Assembly (NCBI RefSeq): GCF_024448135.1
Contig: NZ_JAMRYX010000218.1
Span: 1-52,296 of the forward strand
Origin: Methylocystis suflitae
GTDB taxonomy: Bacteria; Pseudomonadota; Alphaproteobacteria; Rhizobiales; Beijerinckiaceae
DNA: 52,296 bases
Reading direction: 5' to 3'
Both the position numbers and the translations under genes were made by a program. Shown piece after piece: positions 46,662 to 52,296 of the stretch. Each line of letters starts with the position of its first letter. Position 1 is the first letter of the stretch. The notes beneath the pieces were generated by a model. That model saw only the letters and a program-made list of their open reading frames with translations. It was not told the origin of the DNA and did no database searches.

Positions 46662-47875
46662 GTGCGGTCGGGGATCGGGTGCTGATAGAGCGCGCTCCCA
46701 CGGTAGCGTTTTGCAAGAAAGCGCATGAAGGCGCCGAGCGCCGCCGCCACAGGCACGGCGACGATAAGCCCCGTAAATCCGAAAAGCGCGCCGAAGGCCA
46801 GCAAGGCGAACATGATCCAGACCGGATGCAGCCCGACGGAGGCGCCGACGAGCCGCGGCGACAGCACATAGCCGTCCATGATCAGTCCAGTCGTCACGAT
46901 CGCCACCGCCTCGATCGGCAGATGGATGTGCGGCCAGCCCTGAACGATCGCGACGATGATCGATAATACGAAGGCGGTGACGGAGCCGACGTAGGGGATG
47001 AAGCTCAGAAAACCCGCGATGACGCCGATGAGGAACCCGAAATTCAGCCCGATCGCCGAAAGCCCCCCAGCATACCAGACGCCAAGGAACAGGCAGACAA
47101 GCGACTGCCCGCGCACGAAGCCGGCAAGCGCGCGATCGATGTCGCGGGCGAGCGAGCGCACGTCGTCGCGATGGCGCGGCGGAATCAGATCGTCGATGAT
47201 GCCGACCATGTGATCCCAATCGACCAGCATATAGAAGGCGACGACCGGTGTGATCACGATGAGCGAGATGACGTTGATGAGCGCATAGCCCCGCCACAAC
47301 AGCGATTTCAGGAAATCGCCGAGCAACGTCGCGCCCTGGCTCGTGAGGTCGTTTATATATTTTTGCGCATCGAAAGACGCCGCGGCGCCGCCGAGTCCGA
47401 ATTCCTTCAGCCAGCCATTGATGGAATCGCTCGTGACGCGCTCGCTCCATTGCGTAAGGAGGCCATGCAGCGTCTGCAAATAGCCCGGCAGCGAGGTGAG
47501 GAAGCTCGCAAGCTGATGCGAAAGAATCGGAACCAGAACAACGGCTGCGGTCCCGACGACCAGAATAAAGACGACGAGCAGAAGACCCGCGGCGCCCAAT
47601 CTCGACAGGCCCAGCCGCTGCAGCCGGTCAGCCACGGGGTCGAGCAGATAGCCGAGCGCGGTTCCGGCGACAAAGGGCGCAAGCACCGGGCTCAGGAAAT
47701 AGAGCGACAGGCCTAGCGCCAGAAGCGTCAAGCCCCAGAGCGCCAGCTGTCGTTCGAGGCTCAGCCCCGCCCATTGCAGCTGCCGCATCTCGGCGTCGTC
47801 GCCCGCTTCGAGAGGCGGCGGAATGACCGCCGGCTGCGCAGTATCGGAGCCGAGCGTCGGTGTTCTCTGTGACAT
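46658..47875 (-). CDS. AI-2E family transporter (PerM-like)
   Basis: This 405-aa inner-membrane protein has about eight transmembrane segments. VAPFVAGTALGYLLDPVADR is replaced in detail by FVAGTALGYLLDPVADRLQR near the N-terminus, and FLSFIPYVGSVTAFVLSII and GLIVAVPVAAALGAFMRFL near the end are characteristic. The family includes TqsA and several Na+/H+ antiporters, so the substrate is open. It follows the phosphatidyltransferase gene by 1 nt and overlaps hdaA. Confidence 0.88.
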   Translation of the reverse strand: MSQRTPTLGSDTAQPAVIPPPLEAGDDAEMRQLQWAGLSLERQLALWGLTLLALGLSLYFLSPVLAPFVAGTALGYLLDPVADRLQRLGLSRLGAAGLLLVVFILVVGTAAVVLVPILSHQLASFLTSLPGYLQTLHGLLTQWSERVTSDSINGWLKEFGLGGAAASFDAQKYINDLTSQGATLLGDFLKSLLWRGYALINVISLIVITPVVAFYMLVDWDHMVGIIDDLIPPRHRDDVRSLARDIDRALAGFVRGQSLVCLFLGVWYAGGLSAIGLNFGFLIGVIAGFLSFIPYVGSVTAFVLSIIVAIVQGWPHIHLPIEAVAIVTTGLIMDGYVLSPRLVGASVGLHPVWIMFALLAFGALFGFTGLIVAVPVAAALGAFMRFLAKRYRGSALYQHPIPDRT

Positions 47876-47876
47876 G

Positions 47877-48425
47877 TCACAGCCTCATATGCTGGACCCA
47901 AAGCCACAGATAGACGCAGGCGGAAGCAACGGTCAATGCGGCGACGAGGGCGATGAGCGTTACGTTTAACAGCGGAATATGAAGGCCGTATGCCTGAACG
48001 GCCAGAACGACGCCCGCGAACACCAGTTGCGCGGCGGTGGTCGCCTTGGAAGAAAAATGTGGATGCACCTTCATCGGCCGGCCCATGAGCCACGACAGCG
48101 ACACCGCCCCCGTGATCATGACATCGCGAAACACCACCATGATTGCGAGCCAGGCCGGCAGCGCGTCAACGATCGCGAGCGTCACGTACATCGAAACGAT
48201 GAGCGCCTTGTCGGCGATGGGATCGAGAATTGCGCCAAGTTCCGATTGGAGACTGTAAGTGCGGGCCAGCCAACCGTCCAGGGCGTCGGACAGGCCGGCG
48301 ACGGCGAAGAGCAGGAAGGCGGCGGTCCATTGCCGCTCGACGATCAAGATGATCGTCGCCGGCGTCAGCACGAGACGGCCAATGGTGATGAAATTCGGAA
48401 GCGAAGCGAACCAATTTTGAGTCAT
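47877..48425 (-). CDS. CDP-alcohol phosphatidyltransferase (PgsA/cardiolipin synthase type)
   Basis: This 182-aa membrane protein contains the full CDP-alcohol phosphotransferase signature, DALDGWLARTYSLQSELGAI followed by LDPIADK (D-x2-D-G-x2-A-R-x8-G-x3-D-x3-D). It transfers a phosphatidyl group from CDP-diacylglycerol to an alcohol. Length equals that of PgsA, but the KVHPHFSSKATTAAQ segment also fits CLS-type cardiolipin synthases, so I leave the exact activity open. It is 31 nt downstream of the potI-like gene. Confidence 0.88.
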   Translation of the reverse strand: MTQNWFASLPNFITIGRLVLTPATIILIVERQWTAAFLLFAVAGLSDALDGWLARTYSLQSELGAILDPIADKALIVSMYVTLAIVDALPAWLAIMVVFRDVMITGAVSLSWLMGRPMKVHPHFSSKATTAAQLVFAGVVLAVQAYGLHIPLLNVTLIALVAALTVASACVYLWLWVQHMRL

Positions 48426-48456
48426 GATGCATTATCTGGCGCGGGCGCCAAGCTTG

Positions 48457-49254
48457 TCACCACTTGCCATCGCGCCGCGCGCGCCCGGACGAAACAAGCG
48501 CCGCGAGTCCGAGCGCTACGGCGACGAGCGCCAGAAGCAGCGTCGAAATGGCGTTGATCTGCGGCGAAACGCCCAGCCGTACCTGTGAGTAGATGCGCAT
48601 CGGCAGCGTCGTCGCGCCGGGTCCCGTCGCAAAACTGGCGATGACAAGGTCGTCGAGAGAAAGAGTGAACGCCAGGAGATAAGCGGTGACGATCGCCGGC
48701 GCGATCTGCGGCAACGCGACGCGGATAAAGGCCCCTAAAGGCGTCGCCCCCAGATCCATCGCCGCTTCTTCGAGCGCCGGATCGCTGTCGCGCAGCGCCG
48801 CGAGAATCGCGACCGTCGTGAAACACATTGTCAATGTAACATGACCGATGACCAGCGTGACGAAGCCTCGTCCCACCCCGAACGCGACGAAACAGGTGAG
48901 GAGCGCGAGGCCGAGCACGACCTCCGGCAGAACCAGCGGGGCATGAACGGCGCCGAAGAACAGCATGCGCGTGCGAAAGCGTCCAAACCGCGCAAGCGAT
49001 ATGGCGGCCAGAAGGCCCAGCAGAGTCGCGATGGTGGCCGAGGTCAGCGCGGCGGCGAGGCTGATCTTCGCCGAATGCAGAAGCTGCTCATTCTCCAGGA
49101 GCGCCGCATACCATTTCGTCGAAAACCCGCCCCACACCGAAACCAGACGCGACGCGTTGAAGCTCATGACAGCGAGAATGACGATCGGGGCGTAAAGGAA
49201 GACAAAGCCTATAAAAAGTGTCGCGCGACGCGCCCATGAGGCTGCCGCGCTCAT
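48457..49254 (-). CDS. potI: polyamine-type ABC transporter permease (PotI/PotC-like)
   Basis: This 265-aa permease has six predicted helices, an FLYAPIVILAVMSFN first helix typical of PotC/PotI, and the coupling loop EEAAMDLGATPLGAFIRVALP. LAFTLSLDDLVIASFATGPG is the second hallmark of this subfamily. It pairs with the PotH-like permease, whose stop overlaps its start (ATGA). No substrate-binding protein gene is present in the window. Confidence 0.87.
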   Translation of the reverse strand: MSAAASWARRATLFIGFVFLYAPIVILAVMSFNASRLVSVWGGFSTKWYAALLENEQLLHSAKISLAAALTSATIATLLGLLAAISLARFGRFRTRMLFFGAVHAPLVLPEVVLGLALLTCFVAFGVGRGFVTLVIGHVTLTMCFTTVAILAALRDSDPALEEAAMDLGATPLGAFIRVALPQIAPAIVTAYLLAFTLSLDDLVIASFATGPGATTLPMRIYSQVRLGVSPQINAISTLLLALVAVALGLAALVSSGRARRDGKW

Positions 49255-50165
49255 CGAGCATCGTCCTCATCGGCAAGCCGCGCCCGCTCCCACAGCAGCA
49301 GCGGAATCATCAACACAGCGACGAGCGCGATCGCCGCGGCGGAGGCCGCCGGCCAGTCGTGGTTGGAGAAGAAGTCGTTCCACAAGGTTCGCCCGATCAT
49401 CAGCGTCTCGGATCCGCCGAGGAGATCCGGAATGACGAATTCGCCGACCGCCGGAATGAAGACGAGAAGCGCGCCCGCAATCACGCCTTCACGCGAGAGC
49501 GGCAGCGTCACGCGCAAGAACACCTGCGCCGGCGACGCCCCGAGATCCGCCGCCGCCTCGCGAAGGCTGGGGTCCTGTCGCTCCAGCGCCGCGTAGAGCG
49601 GCAACAGCATGAAGGGCAGATAGGAGTAGACGATGCCGACGACGACGGCGCCCGTTGTCGCGAACATTTGCAGCGGCGCGCTAATGAGCCCCAGCGCCAT
49701 CAGCGCGTTATTGATCAACCCATCGTCCTTCAATAGCGCGATCCAGGCGTAGACGCGGATGAGAAAGCTCGTCCAGAACGGCGCCGCCGCAAGGCCGATG
49801 AGCATGGGGCGCAGGCGCTCGGGCGCGCGCGCCATGGCGAGCGCGAAAGGATAGGCGATGATCAGCGCGATCAGCGTCGAGACCGCGGCGATGGTGAGCG
49901 AGGACAGATAGGATTCGAGATAAAGCGTGTCGCTCATCAGCGCGCGATAGGCGTCGAACGAAAAGGTCTGCGCCTTGGCCCAAATGGCGGCCAAACTGTC
50001 GGAAGGCTCGAAAATCGGCCGATAGGGCGGGCGCGCAAGCACCGATTGCGAAACGGAAATCTTGGCGATGAGCAACATCGGCGCAAGGAAAAAGGCGCCG
50101 ATCCACAGATAAGGCGCCGCGATCACGAGCCGCTCGCCCAGCGAGAGTCGGCGGCGTGCGCTCAT
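49251..50165 (-). CDS. potH: polyamine-type ABC transporter permease (PotH/PotB-like)
   Basis: This 304-aa permease has six helices, with PYLWIGAFFLAPMLLIAKIS at the start and the coupling loop REAAADLGASPAQVFLRVTLP. FIPAVGEFVIPDLLGGSETL is characteristic of PotB/PotH. It is separated from the ATPase gene by a 135-bp gap containing a palindromic repeat. Putrescine/spermidine is the likely substrate class, based on family. Confidence 0.87.
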   Translation of the reverse strand: MSARRRLSLGERLVIAAPYLWIGAFFLAPMLLIAKISVSQSVLARPPYRPIFEPSDSLAAIWAKAQTFSFDAYRALMSDTLYLESYLSSLTIAAVSTLIALIIAYPFALAMARAPERLRPMLIGLAAAPFWTSFLIRVYAWIALLKDDGLINNALMALGLISAPLQMFATTGAVVVGIVYSYLPFMLLPLYAALERQDPSLREAAADLGASPAQVFLRVTLPLSREGVIAGALLVFIPAVGEFVIPDLLGGSETLMIGRTLWNDFFSNHDWPAASAAAIALVAVLMIPLLLWERARLADEDDAR

Positions 50166-50185
50166 GCCATAGGCCCGGTGACAGC

Positions 50186-50234
50186 GCCCTCATCCTGAGG
50201 AGCGCCTGAAAGGCGCGTCTCGAAGGACGAGGGC
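50186..50234. repeat. intergenic palindromic repeat between potG and potH
   Basis: GCCCTC (50186-50191) pairs with GAGGGC (50229-50234), and inside GCGCCT (50202-50207) pairs with AGGCGC (50211-50216). The pattern CTCATCCTGAGGAGCGC...GCGTCTCGAAGGACGAGGG matches a dispersed Rhizobiales repeat I recall. It falls inside an otherwise tight ABC operon. Confidence 0.75.
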
Positions 50235-50300
50235 GTCGCGTCGCGTCGAGCCCTCCCCAGGACGGCGTTATGGCGCCGGGTTCGTCCTTTGAGCCTCATC

Positions 50301-51353
50301 TTACGTCTCCTCCGCGAGAAGCGTTCCCGCGCCAGGTGGGAAGTTGAGCCTCACGGAGTCGCCGATCGCGTGGCGCTCGCCATGGCATGCGGCCGCGCGC
50401 AGAACGATGTCCCTGGCGACGCGCACCCGCAGCAGCGTCGTTTCGCCGCGAAACACGAAGTTCTCGACGAAACCCGCGATTCCCTCGCCTTCGCGCGCAA
50501 CGCCGATCCGCTCGGGGCGCACGCTGAGCGTCGCCCGCGCGCCATCGGGCAAATCTCCAGGCTCGCAGGGGATTCGTCCAAACTCGGCCACCAGCGCCGC
50601 AGCGCCGTTGCGGTCGAGGCGTCCCTCGATGAAATTCGTTTCGCCGACGAAGCCGGCGACGAAGCGCGTCGCGGGCCGGTCGTAAATCTCCATCGGCCCG
50701 GCGACCTGCTCCACCCTGCCCGCCCGCATCACCGCAATGCGGTCGGCGAGCGCCAGCGCTTCGTCCTGATCATGCGTGACGATGACGAAGCTCGTCTGCG
50801 TCAGCCGCTGGATTTCCTTGAGCTGAAACTGCGTCTCTTCGCGCAGCTTGCGATCGAGCGCGGCCAGCGGCTCGTCGAGCAACAGCATTTTCGGACGCGG
50901 CGCGAGCGCCCGCGCCAGCGCGACGCGCTGCTTTTGTCCGCCGGAGAGCTCGTCGATTCTGCGATGGCCAAAAGCCGAAAGCTGCGTCATCGCAAGCAAT
51001 TCGCCGACGCGCGCGTCGATGGCGTCTCTCGTCCCCCCTTGCCGTCGCAGACCGAAGGCGATGTTCTCAAAGACATTGAGATGCGGAAATAGCGCATAGG
51101 ACTGGAACATCATGTTCACGGGTCGCCGATAGGGCGGCACGCCGGAAAGATCGACGACGCTCAGCGAAATCGTTCCGGCGTCCGGCGACTCGAAACCCGC
51201 GATGCAACGCATCAGCGTGGTTTTGCCGCAGCCGGACGGTCCAAGAAGCGCGAAGAATTCGCCGGCCCCCACGTCGAGCGACACCTCCTCGAGCGCAACG
51301 ACGGCGCCGAATTTTTTGCTGACGCCTTTAATCGACAGCAGCGGCGCGCTCAC
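50301..51353 (-). CDS. potG: polyamine-type ABC transporter ATP-binding protein (PotG/PotA-like)
   Basis: This ~350-aa ATPase has Walker A LLGPSGCGKTTLMRCIAG, signature LSGGQKQRVALARALAPRP, Walker B MLLLDEPLAALD and a C-terminal TOBE domain (about residues 270-345). The order and TOBE domain fit the spermidine/putrescine subfamily. The GTG at 51353 overlaps the stop of the upstream methyltransferase (GTGA) and begins the conserved sequence (SAPLLSIKGVSKKFGAV). Confidence 0.9.
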   Translation of the reverse strand: MSAPLLSIKGVSKKFGAVVALEEVSLDVGAGEFFALLGPSGCGKTTLMRCIAGFESPDAGTISLSVVDLSGVPPYRRPVNMMFQSYALFPHLNVFENIAFGLRRQGGTRDAIDARVGELLAMTQLSAFGHRRIDELSGGQKQRVALARALAPRPKMLLLDEPLAALDRKLREETQFQLKEIQRLTQTSFVIVTHDQDEALALADRIAVMRAGRVEQVAGPMEIYDRPATRFVAGFVGETNFIEGRLDRNGAAALVAEFGRIPCEPGDLPDGARATLSVRPERIGVAREGEGIAGFVENFVFRGETTLLRVRVARDIVLRAAACHGERHAIGDSVRLNFPPGAGTLLAEET

Positions 51354-52123
51354 CCGCCAGCCTCGCCGCGACGAAACTCGGCGCGCCAGTGGCGCGCGAG
51401 GCCGCCGCTTGCCGGAATATCCTCCAGCGCAACCAGCCGAAGACTGTCGAGGGCGAGCGATTCGATAGTGGTTCGCGCGAGCGGCCATGGCGGGCCGCCA
51501 AGGTCTTCGCCTTCATCACGCGCCCGCGAGATGACGAGCAGCGTTCCGCCCGGCGCGACAAAGGAAGCCAGCGCCCGCGCGGCGTCGGGCAGAAGCGTCT
51601 CGGGAAGCGCCTGCAGCGTATAAAGCTCGTGCACGAGATCGAAGGCGCCGCGCCATTCGGATGGCGCATCGAAGAGATCGGCGACGCGATAGTCGACCGC
51701 GCTCTGCGGAAAACGCTCGCGCGCCCATTGCACGGCCCGCTCGACGAGATCGAAGGCGACGACATGCGCGCCGGCGCGCGCCAGCGCTTCGGCGTTGTCG
51801 CCCAATCCGCAGCCGACGTCGAGCGCGCGAAGGCCGACGAGCGAGCGCGCGGCCAGCCAATCTTCAAGCAGCGGGCGCGGCTCAAGATGCGCCCAGGGCA
51901 CGGCGGCCGGATCGTCCTCGGCGAGAGCGTAAACTGCCTCGAACCATTCCCGGCGCTTGGGATCGGCCTCGGTCCCGCCGGGACGCTTATGCGGATCAAC
52001 GGCGTCGAGCCTTTCGCGCGCCCGGGCGCGGCGTTCGGCGAAATCTTCGCCTAGAGCGCGCTGCGAAAAAGTGGAATCCGGTTTTTCGCCTGGAGCGCGC
52101 TCTAATCCTTTGGAATCGATCAC
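51350..52123 (-). CDS. class I SAM-dependent methyltransferase, start in a repeat element
   Basis: This is a Rossmann-fold methyltransferase with motif I LRALDVGCGLGDNAEALARAG, shown by DVGCGLGDNAEAL, the acidic motif II VVAFDLVERAV and FDLVHELYTLQALP. The substrate is unknown. Frame and homology are clear from about 52040 downward. Upstream of that the in-frame sequence is a palindromic repeat. The first usable start is the GTG at 52123 inside the repeat; an ATG at 52198 would overlap holC. The native start was probably near the Gly-Glu-Asp-Phe-Ala stretch (52050-52036), whose preceding codon is CTA. The stop overlaps potG. Confidence 0.78.
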   Translation of the reverse strand: MIDSKGLERAPGEKPDSTFSQRALGEDFAERRARARERLDAVDPHKRPGGTEADPKRREWFEAVYALAEDDPAAVPWAHLEPRPLLEDWLAARSLVGLRALDVGCGLGDNAEALARAGAHVVAFDLVERAVQWARERFPQSAVDYRVADLFDAPSEWRGAFDLVHELYTLQALPETLLPDAARALASFVAPGGTLLVISRARDEGEDLGGPPWPLARTTIESLALDSLRLVALEDIPASGGLARHWRAEFRRGEAGG

Positions 52124-52165
52124 GTCATCCGCATCTGGGCGATCCCGCCCAGATGCGGCGTGATC
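52053..52165. repeat. composite palindromic repeat element between holC and the methyltransferase
   Basis: Two stems are visible. The first pairs AGAGCGCGC (52053-52061) with GCGCGCTCT (52095-52103), with inner GCGAAAAA/TTTTTCGC. The second pairs GCATCTGGGCG (52131-52141) with CGCCCAGATGC (52146-52156), extended by GATCACG (52119-52125) and CGTGATC (52159-52165). The intervening TTTGGAATCGATCACG is typical of a dispersed alphaproteobacterial repeat I recall. It ends exactly at the holC stop codon. Confidence 0.85.
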
Positions 52166-52296
52166 TATGCCTTCGGTTCGCGCGCCTTCTCTTCCCATCC
52201 GCCGCTCTCGCTCTGCTGGTGATAGACGAGGCTATAGCCCAGATCGCGCAGTTCTTTCCATTGCGCGCGCGCATCGGCAAGTTCGGCGTCGTCGCG
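52165..52296 (-). CDS. holC: DNA polymerase III chi subunit C-terminus, partial
   Basis: The last 43 codons of a minus-strand gene enter from the right edge and end at TAG (52165-52167). The segment ARAQWKELRDLGYSLVYHQQ followed by GGWEEKA matches the C-terminal end of HolC, the clamp-loader chi subunit (R-x-x-W-K-x-x-x-x-x-G, then Y-W/H-Q-Q). The N-terminal two thirds are outside the window. Confidence is limited by the short visible part. Confidence 0.6.
   Translation of the reverse strand, partial: RDDAELADARAQWKELRDLGYSLVYHQQSESGGWEEKAREPKA

Overview
The window is high-GC DNA from an alphaproteobacterium. Gene content and order (tsaB-rimI-miaB-phoH-ybeY-corC-lnt, then an HTH gene-metK-trmB, and perM-hdaA-ppk-ppx) point to the Hyphomicrobiales (Rhizobiales). 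A methanotroph-type family such as Methylocystaceae/Beijerinckiaceae is a plausible guess, but no methane-oxidation gene is present to prove it. Intergenic palindromes of types I recall from Rhizobiales genomes support the order-level placement. Most of the window is core housekeeping sequence with short accessory insertions.

Layout. 0-12.9 kb (+): tRNA modification (tsaB, miaB, trmB), ribosome maturation (rimI, ybeY, phoH), CorC, lipoprotein acylation (lnt), an XRE regulator with metK, then a thioredoxin-TPR/LON-domain/Trm112/thioesterase II group. A Phd-PIN toxin-antitoxin pair sits between rimI and miaB, and miaB has a disturbed start. 13.2-15.1 kb: glnK-amtB pair 1 behind a sigma-54-like promoter, followed by a terminator. 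15.1-15.4 kb: a DUF559 endonuclease remnant flanked by inverted palindromes. 15.5-18.4 kb: a secreted 5'-nucleotidase convergent with a succinate-semialdehyde dehydrogenase. 18.6-24.5 kb: a complete yejABEF peptide/microcin-C-type ABC importer. 24.5-27.2 kb (-): leucyl aminopeptidase, NlpC/P60 and MaoC in one overlapping operon. 27.3-30.6 kb: an accessory pocket with two small head-to-head genes, glnK-amtB pair 2 behind a sigma-54 promoter, and an AbrB-PIN toxin-antitoxin pair. 30.8-31.7 kb: rplM-rpsI. 31.8-37.2 kb (-): a small secreted orphan, an MFS symporter and a giant AsmA/YhdP-like protein. 37.3-40.4 kb: peroxiredoxin, a TPR protein (-) and rnd. 40.6-52.3 kb: a small secreted orphan (+), then on the minus strand (in transcription order from the right edge) holC, methyltransferase, polyamine-type ABC genes potG-potH-potI, a CDP-alcohol phosphatidyltransferase, AI-2E transporter, hdaA, ppk, ppx and a secreted Ntn amidase.

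How genes work together. The two glnK-amtB pairs form a duplicated ammonium sensing and uptake module; the two AmtB proteins differ by a periplasmic insertion. YejABEF imports oligopeptides that cytosolic peptidases such as the neighbouring M17 aminopeptidase could degrade. ppk and ppx make and degrade polyphosphate next to the replication regulator hdaA. I see no rRNA, tRNA, CRISPR array, prophage or intact insertion sequence, and no clear new multi-gene system. The most unusual points are the one-base miaB start disruption, the head-to-head gene pair sharing a start-site palindrome, the repeat-derived N-terminus of the methyltransferase, and the duplicated nitrogen module.
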